Assembly: GCA_011390985.1 (NCBI GenBank)
Contig: JAABRJ010000178.1
Coordinates: 1-13,796 of the forward strand
Direction of reading: 5' to 3'
From: Desulfobacteraceae bacterium
Lineage (GTDB): Bacteria; Desulfobacterota; Desulfobacteria; Desulfobacterales; JAABRJ01
DNA: 13,796 bases
Both the position numbers and the translations under genes were made by a program. This document shows, one piece after another, positions 6,118 to 13,796 of this stretch; within the stretch, counting starts at the first letter, position 1; every line of letters begins with the position of its first letter. The notes beneath the pieces are model-generated. The model had not been told where the DNA came from and made no database searches. It saw only the letters and a list, made by a program, of their open reading frames with translations.

Positions 6118-7832
6118 ATGACCGAGACCGCCGCCGCCTCCCCGAGCACCCCGACCTTTATCCCGACCACCCCCCGGGAGGTCCGCCAGTTGGGCTGGTC
6201 GCAGGTGGACGTCATCCTGGTAACCGGCGACACCTATCTCGATTCAGCCTACATCGGCGTGGCCGTTATCGGCAGGGTGCTGCTGGCCGCCGGCTACCGG
6301 GTCGGGATCATCGCCCAGCCGGACATCCACAGCGGCCGCGACATCGGCCGACTGGGGCAGCCGGCCCTTTTCTGGGGGGTCAGCGGCGGTTGCGTCGATT
6401 CCCTGGTCGCCAACTACACCGCCGCCGGCAAGCGCCGCAAAAGCGACGACCTCACCCCCGGCGGGGTCAACGACCGGCGTCCCGACCGGGCGCTGATCGC
6501 CTACAGCAACCTCATTCGGCGGTTTTTCAAAGCGACCCGCCCGATTGTCCTGGGCGGCATCGAGGCCAGTCTGCGGCGCATCTCGCATTATGACGGGTGG
6601 TCGAACACCGTGCGCCGTGCCGTCCTCTTCGATGCCAAGGCCGACGTGCTGGTCTACGGCATGGCCGAGCAGACCGTCCTGGAACTGGCCGCCAAACTGG
6701 CCCAGGGGGGCGACATCCGCACAGTCCGCGGCATCTGTTACATCAGCCGCGAGGCGCCCTCGGCCGCCGCCGAATTTCCGGGGCCGGATATCGAGCTGCC
6801 GTCCCACGAGCGGGTGGCCCGCGACGACGACCAACTGACTGCGATGTTCCGAACCTTTTACGAAAACGCGGACCCCTTCACGGCCCGCCGCCTCTACCAG
6901 CGCCAGGACACCCGTTACATCGTCCAGAACCCGCCCCAGCCGCCCCCGACCCCGGAGGCCCTCGACCGAATCTACGAACTGCCGTATGCCCGCGACGTCC
7001 ACCCGTTTTACGGAAAAGACGGCCCTGTCAAGGCCCTCGAGACCATCCGCTTTTCGCTCACCTCCCACCGCGGCTGCTACGGCGAATGCCGGTTCTGCGC
7101 GATTGCGGTGCACCAGGGGCGGCATGTCATCTCGCGCAGCGAGGACTCCCTGCTGCGCGAGGCGGCCGGGTTTACGCACCACCCGGCGTTCAGGGGGATC
7201 ATCGCGGACGTGGGCGGCCCGACGGCCAACATGTACGGCTTCGAGTGTCGCCGTAAAACGGAAAAGGGGGCCTGCCGGGACAGGGGCTGCCTCTTTCCCG
7301 AACCCTGCACCCAGCTATCGGTCCACCACGGCCGCCAGATCCGGCTGCTGGGGGCGCTGCGCCGCCTGCCGGGGGTGCGCAAGGTCTTTGTCGCCTCGGG
7401 AATCCGCTACGACCTGATCCTGAAAGACCGCGCGGCCGGCGCCCGCTATCTGGAGACGATCCTGCGCCACCACATCTCCGGGCAGCTGAAAATCGCGCCC
7501 GAGCACGTGGTTGACCCGCTGCTGCGCCTGATGGGCAAGCCGCGACGAGAACCCTCCAGCAGAAGCATCGCATCAAGGTCTTTCTGACCTATTACCTGAT
7601 GGCCGCCCACCCCGGCTGCACCCTGGCGGACATGCAGCAGCTGCGCACCTTCGCCATCCGCAAACTGCACCTGCTGCCCGAGCAGGTGCAGATTTTCACC
7701 CCCACCCCCTCCACCTGGTCCACCCTGATGTACCGTACGGGAAAAGACCCATTCAGCGGGCAGCCGATCTTCGTTGAAAAAAATACGGACAACAAACAGC
7801 AGCAAAAGGCCGTTCTGCGGCGCAAGGCTTGA
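6118..7832 (+). pseudogene. ygiQ: YgiQ-type radical SAM protein, frameshifted near 3' end
   Basis: The first frame runs 6118-7587 (489 residues) and covers the UPF0313/YgiQ N-terminal domain and the radical SAM core. The 4Fe-4S motif C320-Y-G-E-C324-R-F-C327 sits in SLTSHRGCYGECRFCAI, and SGQLKIAPEHV is typical of the family. After LLRLMGKP (~7540) the frame degenerates and stops. The family sequence resumes in another frame from about 7560 (HRIKVFLTYYLMAAHPGC, then LLPEQVQIFTPTPSTWSTLM) and ends at 7832. From memory of relatives, about 23 residues separate GKP from FLTYY; only about 13 remain, so a deletion of roughly 30 nt that is not a multiple of 3 fits better than a single-base slip. The catalytic cluster is intact but the barrel's end is lost unless this is a sequence error. 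ATAAGGG lies before the ATG. Function of YgiQ is not established. Confidence 0.85.
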
Positions 7833-7954
7833 CGGTTCCGCAAAAAGTCCAATTTCTGCGTTGCGCTGCATCTCGAAGTCGCTGCGGCGTACAAAAGTAC
7901 GCCTCACTCATCGAGATTTGCGCGCCTTGAACTTGAACTTTTTTCGAAACCGTC
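7831..7954. repeat. 124-bp imperfect palindromic repeat element
   Basis: The two ends are GACGGTTCCGCAAAAAGT and its near inverse ACTTTTTTCGAAACCGTC. Toward the centre, GCGGCGTAC-AAAA-GTACGCCTC forms the tip and ATCTCGA/TCGAGAT pairs farther out. Each arm is about 60 bp around a 4-nt loop, with mismatches scattered between. It starts at the last two bases of the YgiQ stop codon and fills most of the gap before the convergent mtgA. It encodes no protein. The shape suits a non-autonomous dispersed repeat (MITE- or REP-like), and the transcript could fold as a bidirectional terminator. I associate such sequences with Desulfobacterales genomes but could not search for copies. Confidence 0.72.
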
Positions 7955-8015
7955 TGGTTTTCGACTTTACCGCATCATCAAGGTTTGAGAGCGCAGCCGG
8001 CGTCCGGTGAGCAGC

Positions 8016-8729
8016 CTACAGCAGCGGCATCAGGTGCATGTCGGCCAGGATCCGCCGGACCCGGCCCTGGACGTAGCTATCGGGCCGCAGCGGCGAGAGG
8101 CGGTGCGGGTTGGGCAGTACGGCCACCAGCAGCGCCGCCTGGCGCGGATTCAGACGGGCTGAGGATATTTTGAAATAGCGCTGGGAAGCGGCCTCGGCCC
8201 CCATCACCCCCGCCCCCCAGTCGACGGTGTTCAGGTACATTTCCAGGATCCTGCGCTTGCCCCAAAAGAGTTCGATCAAGGCGGTGTAATAGGCCTCGAG
8301 CGCTTTTCGCGGGATGCTGCGCACCGGCAGCAGGTAGACCGTGCGGGCGGTTTGCATCGAAATGGTGCTGGCGCCCCGGATGCGCTGCTCACGCAGGATG
8401 TCTTTGGCCGCTTTCCGGATTTCGACCAGATCAAACCCGTGGTGCTCTGCAAAGCGCTGATCTTCAGCGGCCAGCGCGGCCCTGCGCAGGTGCGGGGATA
8501 TTTTTTCAATCGGCTGCCAGACAAAGGCCGGCGGACGGTAGGGTTTGGCCTTGATCCGCTGGCGGGTAAAGTCCCATATGACGCTCACGGTGACCGGCGG
8601 ATTTACGAAGCGCAGGACCGCCACCTGGAGGATCGTCACCAGCAGGAAGGCCCCCGCCAGCCAGATCAGCGCACGGGCCAGCCTGTGCAGACGCAGGGGG
8701 GTTTCAGGGCGTCGGGGAACTGCGGCCAT
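8016..8729 (-). CDS. mtgA: Monofunctional biosynthetic peptidoglycan glycosyltransferase
   Basis: A 237-residue GT51 enzyme that would polymerise lipid II into glycan strands in the periplasm, anchored by one N-terminal helix (~19-40, ALIWLAGAFLLVTILQVAV). Signature motifs in order: EDQRFAEHHGFD (89-100, catalytic Glu89), RGASTISMQTARTVYL (118-133), RKALEAYYTALIEL (141-154) and KRRILEMYLNTVDWGAG (158-174) with the second catalytic-type Glu163, then YFK (185-187). There is no transpeptidase domain, and the length is normal for MtgA. Start ATG 8729 has AAGGAG 6 nt upstream. A 185-bp gap separates it from the methyltransferase gene upstream on the same strand. I saw no convincing promoter there, so read-through from the hut operon or its own weak promoter are both possible. 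Confidence 0.95.
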   Translation of the reverse strand: MAAVPRRPETPLRLHRLARALIWLAGAFLLVTILQVAVLRFVNPPVTVSVIWDFTRQRIKAKPYRPPAFVWQPIEKISPHLRRAALAAEDQRFAEHHGFDLVEIRKAAKDILREQRIRGASTISMQTARTVYLLPVRSIPRKALEAYYTALIELFWGKRRILEMYLNTVDWGAGVMGAEAASQRYFKISSARLNPRQAALLVAVLPNPHRLSPLRPDSYVQGRVRRILADMHLMPLL

Positions 8730-8914
8730 CCCTGGCTCCTTGAATTTCAGGGCTTCGCCGATGATCGCCAGCGGTGCAAGCCGGATCCGGCCAACTGCAA
8801 ACGATCAGGTTCACAGCCCCTTATCATGATTCCCGGCATCTGACAAAATCATCGGCTGCAGCGGCTGCCGCCTGATGCGGTCAGAGGCTCCCGGCAGCCG
8901 GCGCCGCGCGGCCC

Positions 8915-9922
8915 TTACAGCGTAATTTTCCAGCAGCGGTGGATGGTTTTGCGTTTGCTGAGGTAGTCTTCGGGGATGGTGGCCGCGGTGATTTCGGCCA
9001 CGTCGGCCACTGGCAGCTGGTCCATGCGGAGGGTAAAATTCTGGTGGTTGGTGGAGAACCAGATGGCGCCGCCGGGGCGCATCACCGCCACGACGGCGGA
9101 GAGCAGCAGCGGGTGATCGCGCAGAATGTCGAAATCGTCCTGGCGCTCCCGGGTGGTGGAATACGACGGGGGGTCGACCACCGCAAGATCGAAGGTCCGA
9201 TGCCGGCGTTGGGCCATTTTCAGAAAATCAAGCGCGTGGGCCTGAACCAGGCTGTTGTCCGCTGCGGGAATGGCGTTCAGCGCCATGTTCTCCCGGGCCC
9301 ATTGGATGGCGGTTTCGGCGCGGTCCACCGAGACCGTGGAGCGCGCACCGCCTCTGGCCGCATAACAGGAGAAAGTGCCGGTGTAGCAGTAGAGGTTGAG
9401 AAAATCCTTGCCCGCCGCCGCGTCCCGCACCATCTGGCGGGTGTTGCGGTGGTCGGAAAAAAGACCGGTATCGATGTAGTCGTAAGGGTTCACATAGAAG
9501 CGGAAGTCCCGTTCGGAGACGACGATCTTCTGGTTGGTGAAATCCAGGCGCTGGTAGCGCTTTCCCCCCTGAAAGCCCGCGCGCCTCTCCTTCAGGTGCA
9601 ATTTTTCGCGGGCAACGCCCAGCGCCTCGGCAACCGCGGCGCCCATCAGCGGCAGCCATTCGGGAGTGGACTGGTTGCGGGTGTATTCGCCGATCACCAG
9701 ATGCCCGGCATACCAGTCGACCACGGCCCGTATTTCAGGGATATCCCAGTCGTAAAGCCTGAAGACCTCGATGTTCTGCCGCGCAAACCGCTTGCGCAGG
9801 TGGCGGTAGCGCTTGGTCACCTTGTTGGCCAGCATCGCGGCCTGGTTCCGGTAGCGGGCAGTCAACTTGGGATCCGTTGCTTGCCAATGATCGTCAGCCA
9901 TCGCCACTGCCCTCACCCTCAT
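8915..9922 (-). CDS. Stand-alone RlmK-like 23S rRNA methyltransferase
   Basis: A 335-residue class I SAM-dependent methyltransferase that aligns by eye to the C-terminal (RlmK, m7G2069) half of E. coli RlmKL. Shared stretches include NKVTKRYRHLRKRFARQNIE (33-52), EVFRLYDWDIPE (52-63), YDYIDTGLFSDHR (147-159), SAM motif I GKDFLNLYCYTGTFS (171-185), VSVDRAETAIQWAREN (197-212), motif IV VVDPPSYS (248-255) and TIHRCW (326-331). The THUMP and RlmL domains of the fused enzyme are absent, and the protein is complete at both ends. Start may be ATG 9922 or the in-frame ATG 9901 (MADDHW); each has only a moderate G-rich ribosome-binding site. It begins 30 nt after the hutH stop, so is probably co-transcribed with the hut genes. 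Substrate (m7G versus another 23S base) is inferred, not proven. Confidence 0.88.
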   Translation of the reverse strand: MRVRAVAMADDHWQATDPKLTARYRNQAAMLANKVTKRYRHLRKRFARQNIEVFRLYDWDIPEIRAVVDWYAGHLVIGEYTRNQSTPEWLPLMGAAVAEALGVAREKLHLKERRAGFQGGKRYQRLDFTNQKIVVSERDFRFYVNPYDYIDTGLFSDHRNTRQMVRDAAAGKDFLNLYCYTGTFSCYAARGGARSTVSVDRAETAIQWARENMALNAIPAADNSLVQAHALDFLKMAQRRHRTFDLAVVDPPSYSTTRERQDDFDILRDHPLLLSAVVAVMRPGGAIWFSTNHQNFTLRMDQLPVADVAEITAATIPEDYLSKRKTIHRCWKITL

Positions 9923-9952
9923 GCCCGCCTCTGCGGTGCCGTCAAGCGCGCC

Positions 9953-11494
9953 CTATCCCGCAATCTCGCCAACCGCGGCTTCCACCGCCGCAACCATCTC
10001 GCCCGACCGCAGCACGGCCACGATGGCCGCGATGTCGCGGTAAAGGTCGCGGTCGGCCGCCAGGTAGGCCACATGCCGGCGGATCACGGCATAGGCCGCG
10101 CGGGTGCCCAGGCCGGCGCTCAGTGGCTGCTTTTCCGTCAGCAGGTCATAGGCCTGGGCGGCGCAGAGCAGTTCGATGGCCACGACGTGCTCCACGTTGT
10201 CGAGAATCTCGCGGGTCTGGCGGATGGCGATGCTGCCCATGCTGACGTGGTCCTCCTTGTTGGCGGAGGTGGGGATCGAGTCCACGCAGGCGGGGTGCGC
10301 CAGGACCTTGTTTTCGGACACCAGGGCGGCGGCGGCGTACTGACCGATCATGTAGCCCGAGTTGAGACCGCCGTTCTTGACCAGGAAGGCCGGCAGTTCA
10401 CTGAGCTGCGGGTTGACCATGCGCTCGATCCGACGCTCGGAGACGCTGCCCAGCTCCGCCAGCCCCATGGACAGGTAATCGGCCGCCATGGCGATCGGCT
10501 GGCCGTGAAAATTGCCGCCCATGCGCACCTCCTCGGTATCGGCGAAGATCAGCGGGTTGGTGGTGGTGGCGTTGAGTTCGATCCCGATCACCCGCCGGGC
10601 GTGGGCCACGGCGTCCTTGCTGGCGCCGTGGATCTGGGGGGCGCAGCGCAGGGTGTAGGCGTCCTGGACCCGGGCGCAGCCTTCGTGCGAGGCGACGATG
10701 CCGCTTTCGGCCGTCAGGCGCAGGATGTTGTCCGCGGTGGCGATCTGGCCGGGGTGCGGACGCACCTGCTGAATGCGGGGGTCGAACTCGGAGTAGCTGC
10801 CCATCAAGACTTCCAGGGTCATGGCGCAGGCGATGTCGGCGGTCTTGGAGAGCCGCACGGCGTCGTTGACCACCAGGGCGCCGATGGCGGTCATCACCTG
10901 GGTGCCGTTGATCAGCGCCAGCCCCTCGCCGGCTTCCAGCTGCCGCGGCGGGAGGCCCGCAATCCGCAGGGCTTCCGCGCCCGAGATGCGCCGGCCGCGG
11001 TAAAAGGCCTCGCCGCGGCCGATCAGGACCAGACCCAGGTGAGCGGTGGGCGCCAGATCGCCGCTGGCCCCGACGGACCCTTTTTCAGGCACCAGCGGCG
11101 AGATCCCCTGGTTGAGAAAGGCCAGCAGGTAGCGCAGGGTTTCCATCCGGCAGCCCGAATAGCCCAGCGCCAGGTCGTGCACCCGGAGCGCCATGATGGC
11201 CCGCACGACCTCCTCGGGCAGCGGGGTGCCGATCCCGGCGGCATGGCTCATCAGGATGTTTTCCTGAAGCTTGCGGGTGTCGCCCTCGGAAATGGTCACG
11301 TTGCAGAGGGCGCCGAAGCCCGTGGTGATCCCGTAAATCACGCGTTTTTGCGCGACCCAGCGGGCGATCAGCTCGCCGGTGCGCTCCACCCGCCGGACCC
11401 CCACGTCTGAAAAGGCCGCCGGCGCCCGGTGGCGTGCGACCGCCACCAGGTCGTCGATGGTCAGCTGCGCTCCGTCCAGATAGATCGGCTGCAT
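9953..11494 (-). CDS. hutH: Histidine ammonia-lyase
   Basis: A 513-residue cytoplasmic enzyme converting L-histidine to trans-urocanate and ammonia, the first step of histidine degradation. The MIO prosthetic group forms from Ala-Ser-Gly at 143-145 in GSVGASGDLAP. The YGITTGFG motif (~54-61) supplies the catalytic Tyr54 region. GGNFHGQP, NSGYMIGQ and TSANKEDHVSMGS complete the family's active-site loops. Ser144 is within one residue of the characterised Pseudomonas enzyme, supporting the ATG at 11494. A G-rich Shine-Dalgarno (AGGGGGGAT) precedes it. An in-frame GTG at 11521 would add 9 residues and overlap the preceding stop; I consider it less likely. It starts 23 nt after fchA and is the last hut gene of the operon. 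Length is normal and no key residue is missing. Confidence 0.97.
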   Translation of the reverse strand: MQPIYLDGAQLTIDDLVAVARHRAPAAFSDVGVRRVERTGELIARWVAQKRVIYGITTGFGALCNVTISEGDTRKLQENILMSHAAGIGTPLPEEVVRAIMALRVHDLALGYSGCRMETLRYLLAFLNQGISPLVPEKGSVGASGDLAPTAHLGLVLIGRGEAFYRGRRISGAEALRIAGLPPRQLEAGEGLALINGTQVMTAIGALVVNDAVRLSKTADIACAMTLEVLMGSYSEFDPRIQQVRPHPGQIATADNILRLTAESGIVASHEGCARVQDAYTLRCAPQIHGASKDAVAHARRVIGIELNATTTNPLIFADTEEVRMGGNFHGQPIAMAADYLSMGLAELGSVSERRIERMVNPQLSELPAFLVKNGGLNSGYMIGQYAAAALVSENKVLAHPACVDSIPTSANKEDHVSMGSIAIRQTREILDNVEHVVAIELLCAAQAYDLLTEKQPLSAGLGTRAAYAVIRRHVAYLAADRDLYRDIAAIVAVLRSGEMVAAVEAAVGEIAG

Positions 11495-11517
11495 GGCCCT
11501 ATCCCCCCTGTATTGCG

Positions 11518-12150
11518 TCACTGGGCCAGCTTGGCCGCGACCGCTTTTTCAAGTTGCGCGACGGCGTCATCCACCCGCTGCAGGCAGCGGGCCGTGTCCC
11601 GGGCGCAGGTTTTGACAAATGCCCCGTCGCGGATGGCCATCAGGTTGATGCGCACATTGTAGGCCGCGGCATACGCACCGGCGCGGCAGAGGTGCAGCGC
11701 GCTGCCGGCATCGGTGATGCAGTTGGGGTTGCCGTCCACCACGACCGTCTCGATCAGCCCCACCAACCGGGTGGCGGCCTCCAAAGTTTCCAGGGGCACC
11801 TCGGCCGCATGGCGCAGGGCCGCCTGCAGGGCCGCGCTGCGCGCCGCCTTTTCGTCATCGCTGGCCTTGGGCAGCTTGAAGGCCGCAGCCACCTGGTTGT
11901 AGGCCGCGGTGTCCGCGTCCAGCAGCACGACGAAGCGCGCCGCCAGCGTTTCGGCGGCCGCAATGACGGCCGCCAGGCGGGTGCGGGCGCCCTGAGCGCC
12001 CTTTTTGCCCAGCGTCAGGCGCGCCACCATGGCGGCCAGGGCGGCAGCCATGGCGCCGGCATAGGCCGCCGCGCTGCCGCCGCCCGGGGCGGGGGCCTCG
12101 CCGGCGAGGTCCTGCACAAATTCGGTCAAGGAGCGTTGCGCAAGTTTCAT
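11518..12150 (-). CDS. fchA: Formimidoyltetrahydrofolate cyclodeaminase
   Basis: A 210-residue stand-alone cyclodeaminase that would convert 5-formimino-THF to 5,10-methenyl-THF plus ammonia. The N-terminal APAPGGGSAAAYAGAMAAAL (19-38) is the hallmark glycine-rich motif of the FTCD cyclodeaminase domain. The rest is almost wholly alpha-helical and Ala-rich, ending in the family's NVRINL segment and a C-terminal helix. Its ATG overlaps the hutI stop (ATGA), with GGAAGGGAAG just upstream. In animals this domain is fused to glutamate formimidoyltransferase; here the transferase is a separate gene two positions upstream in the same operon. It puts the histidine-derived carbon into the folate C1 pool, where anaerobes can use it through the methyl branch. 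Product assignment is confident from motif plus context. Confidence 0.94.
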   Translation of the reverse strand: MKLAQRSLTEFVQDLAGEAPAPGGGSAAAYAGAMAAALAAMVARLTLGKKGAQGARTRLAAVIAAAETLAARFVVLLDADTAAYNQVAAAFKLPKASDDEKAARSAALQAALRHAAEVPLETLEAATRLVGLIETVVVDGNPNCITDAGSALHLCRAGAYAAAYNVRINLMAIRDGAFVKTCARDTARCLQRVDDAVAQLEKAVAAKLAQ

Positions 12151-13412
12151 GGATCTTCCCTTCCAGCTGCCAGTTCGCCGCGCTTGTAAACCGCCGTCAC
12201 CGGCGAAACACCCGCGTGGTAGGCCAGGATCGCCGGGCTTTCACCGTCGAGCAGCAGAAAATCGGCCTGTTTGCCGGGATCCAGGCTGCCCACGCGCCCG
12301 GCCACGCCCAGCGCGTAGGCGGCGTTCAGGGTGACGGCCGTCAGGGCCTCCAGCGGCGAAAGGTCCATCTGCATCACGGCCAGGCCGAAGACAAAGGGCA
12401 TCGACTCGGTGTAGCTCGAGCCCGGGTTGCAGTCGCTGGCAAGCGCCACGGGAACCCCTCCCTGGATCATCCGGCGGGCGCGCGCGTAGGGTTTGCGCAG
12501 GCTGTAGGCCGTGGCCGGCAGCAGGCTGGCGACGACGCCGGCCTGCGCCATGCGGGCGATATTCTCGTCGCTTGCGGCCAGCAGATGATCGGCCGAAACC
12601 GCCTTGAGCTCGGCGGCCAGCCCGGCCCCGCCGAGGTCGTGGACCTCGTCGGCATGCAGCTTGAGCTGCAGGCCGGCGCTGCGGGCGGCCTGCAGGATGC
12701 GGCGGGTCTGGGCGATCGAAAAAACGCCCTGCTCGCAGAAAACGTCGCAGAAGCGGGCGATGCCCTGCTCCCGCACCGCCGGGATCATCTCATTCACGAT
12801 CAGCGCGACATACCCGTCCGGGTCGCCGCGGAACTCCTCGGGCACGGCGTGGGCGCCGAGAAAGGTCGGCACCACATCCACCGGCAGCTCGCGGCCGACG
12901 CGCGCGATCACCCGCAGCATGCGCAGCTCGCTTGCGGTCTCCAGGCCGTAGCCGCTCTTGATCTCGACGGTGGTCGTGCCCAGGCCGAGGGCCGTCAGCA
13001 CCCGCCGGCGGGTGGCCGCCAGCAGGTCCGCTTCCGAGGCGGCGCGCACGTCGCGCACCGAGGAGAGGATGCCGCCGCCTTTGGCCAGGATCTCGAGATA
13101 GGGGGTGCCCGCCAGGCGCAGGTCGAATTCGGCCTCCCGCGGCCTGGCAAAACACATGTGGGTATGGGGGTCCACGAACCCGGGCACCAGGCAGGCGCCC
13201 TGGCAGTCGATCTCCTGGTGGATTTTGGCCCCGGCGCGGACGATTTCCCCAAGCACGCCGGCGGCGGGGCCGAGCTTTTCCACCCGGCCGTTTTGAACCA
13301 GCAGCGCCCCGTTTTCATAAACCTGAACCCGGCCCTGGGTCGCGCCCCCAAGCGGGGCGCCGGGGTCCAGCGGGGTGAAGATCCGGGCGTTGCGAAACAG
13401 CTTGGTGGTCAT
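12147..13412 (-). CDS. hutI: Imidazolonepropionase
   Basis: A 421-residue amidohydrolase that opens 4-imidazolone-5-propionate to N-formimino-L-glutamate. Visible metal and active-site residues: His83 and His85 in DPHTHMCF, His188 in LGAHAVPEEF, His253 and Glu256 in LHADEVHD, His276 in SADHL and Asp327 in ASDCNPGSSYTESMP. The N-terminal beta-sandwich (~1-75) and the closing LDPGKQADFLLLD segment are typical. Length is normal for HutI. The ATG overlaps the ftcD stop (ATGA), with GGAGA 6 nt before it. Its own stop overlaps the fchA start, so the three genes are translationally coupled. Adjacent hutH and ftcD confirm the pathway. Urocanase, which makes its substrate, is not present in the window. 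Confidence 0.97.
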   Translation of the reverse strand: MTTKLFRNARIFTPLDPGAPLGGATQGRVQVYENGALLVQNGRVEKLGPAAGVLGEIVRAGAKIHQEIDCQGACLVPGFVDPHTHMCFARPREAEFDLRLAGTPYLEILAKGGGILSSVRDVRAASEADLLAATRRRVLTALGLGTTTVEIKSGYGLETASELRMLRVIARVGRELPVDVVPTFLGAHAVPEEFRGDPDGYVALIVNEMIPAVREQGIARFCDVFCEQGVFSIAQTRRILQAARSAGLQLKLHADEVHDLGGAGLAAELKAVSADHLLAASDENIARMAQAGVVASLLPATAYSLRKPYARARRMIQGGVPVALASDCNPGSSYTESMPFVFGLAVMQMDLSPLEALTAVTLNAAYALGVAGRVGSLDPGKQADFLLLDGESPAILAYHAGVSPVTAVYKRGELAAGREDP

Positions 13413-13796
13413 CCGGCGTCTCCGATGGTCTCCAACAGCTGCAGCTCGAGGACCTGGGCCGGGTCGAAACCGGCGACCTGCAGGTAGTAGGCGGCGCTGT
13501 CGATCAGGGCCGCGGCCGGCAGCATGCCGTAGACCTCGGTTTCGGCCACCGTCACCCCCCAGCGTCGGGCCTCCATGCGCACGGTTTCCAGAACGCGGTA
13601 GAGTGGATTGCGCTCATGGTCCACCAGGTTGAGGCTGACCTGCACCAGCCCGCGGTCCGCCAGGGCCAGCCCGATCCCCTTGACGTGGCAGAACCCGCCC
13701 GAGGAGGCCCGCACGGCCGCGGCAATCCGTTTGGCCACCTGGACGTCGGTGGTCCTCAGGTTGACGTTGAAGGCCACCAGGAACTTGCGGGCGCCG
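13409..13796 (-). CDS. ftcD: Glutamate formimidoyltransferase (5' part cut by window edge)
   Basis: Only the last 128 residues are in the window; the frame stays open to base 13796, so the N-terminal half lies beyond. The fragment begins GARKFLVAFNVNLRTTD, the conserved start of the formiminotransferase C-terminal subdomain. It continues through SSGGFCHVKGIGLAL, GLVQVSLNLVDHERNPLYRV and VAETEVYGMLPAAALIDSA. The enzyme transfers the formimino group from formiminoglutamate to tetrahydrofolate, releasing glutamate. The stop overlaps the hutI ATG. No cyclodeaminase domain follows; that activity is the separate fchA gene. Any operon promoter must lie past the right edge. Confidence 0.95.
   Translation of the reverse strand, partial: GARKFLVAFNVNLRTTDVQVAKRIAAAVRASSGGFCHVKGIGLALADRGLVQVSLNLVDHERNPLYRVLETVRMEARRWGVTVAETEVYGMLPAAALIDSAAYYLQVAGFDPAQVLELQLLETIGDAG

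Noticed and set aside
8818..8846. TTGTCA on the minus strand as a -35 for mtgA
   Set aside because: No acceptable -10 at 16-18 nt; the best hexamer (TAAGGG) is too poor.
8939..11410. An 823-codon open frame on the plus strand
   Set aside because: It is antisense to hutH and the RlmK-like gene, both with complete catalytic motifs. Its composition (Gly, His, Val, Gln, Ala) is what a reversed GC-rich coding strand gives, and it has no recognisable domain.
12216..13487. A 423-codon plus-strand frame across hutI
   Set aside because: Antisense to a full-length imidazolonepropionase; low-complexity composition and no domain.
1..13796. CRISPR array, defence island, prophage or integrative element
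   Set aside because: No regularly spaced repeats, no cas, integrase or transposase genes and no tRNA. Apart from the frameshifted ygiQ, the genes are intact metabolic or housekeeping types.

Overview
The window reads as chromosomal backbone of a GC-rich anaerobic Gram-negative bacterium. My best guess is Desulfobacterota (the old Deltaproteobacteria, Desulfobacterales-like). This is inferred from the gene repertoire (DUF4398-OmpA lipoprotein, tandem-TM2 protein, YgiQ-type radical SAM protein, separate glutamate formimidoyltransferase and cyclodeaminase) and from a palindromic dispersed-type repeat whose style I associate with that group. No database search was possible. I see no phage, plasmid, transposase, CRISPR array, tRNA or rRNA.

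Layout, left to right. (1) 1-1317, minus: a truncated OmpA-like outer-membrane lipoprotein. (2) 1318-2985, plus: a sigma70-type promoter drives a small tandem TM2 membrane protein, which overlaps a 10-TM EamA/DMT exporter by 4 nt. (3) 2986-5130, plus: an RNA/cold-shock pair. A RhlE-like DEAD-box helicase has its own near-consensus promoter and a textbook intrinsic terminator inside its leader. A CspA-family cold-shock protein follows, with a long AT-rich structured leader. (4) 5149-6002: a 15-bp bidirectional terminator separates csp from a convergent RNase HI with an N-terminal hybrid-binding domain. (5) 6118-7954, plus: a YgiQ-type radical SAM gene that is frameshifted, probably with a small internal deletion, and is followed immediately by a 124-bp imperfect palindrome that overlaps its stop codon. 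(6) 8016-8729, minus: mtgA, a monofunctional peptidoglycan glycosyltransferase. (7) 8915-13796, minus: a tightly packed histidine-degradation operon transcribed ftcD-hutI-fchA-hutH, with a stand-alone RlmK-like rRNA methyltransferase 30 nt behind hutH.

How the genes work together. The hut genes convert histidine to urocanate (HutH), open imidazolonepropionate (HutI), move the formimino group from formiminoglutamate to tetrahydrofolate (FtcD) and deaminate it to methenyl-THF (FchA). Histidine therefore yields glutamate plus a folate C1 unit. Urocanase (hutU) is not in the window and may lie past the right edge. The helicase, the cold-shock protein, RNase H and the rRNA methyltransferase all act on RNA, but only the helicase and csp look co-regulated, through comparable promoter-plus-structured-leader designs.

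I did not find a convincing undescribed multi-gene system. The items most worth a second look are the terminator inside the helicase leader, the disrupted ygiQ with its abutting palindrome, the palindrome itself, and the stand-alone RlmK.
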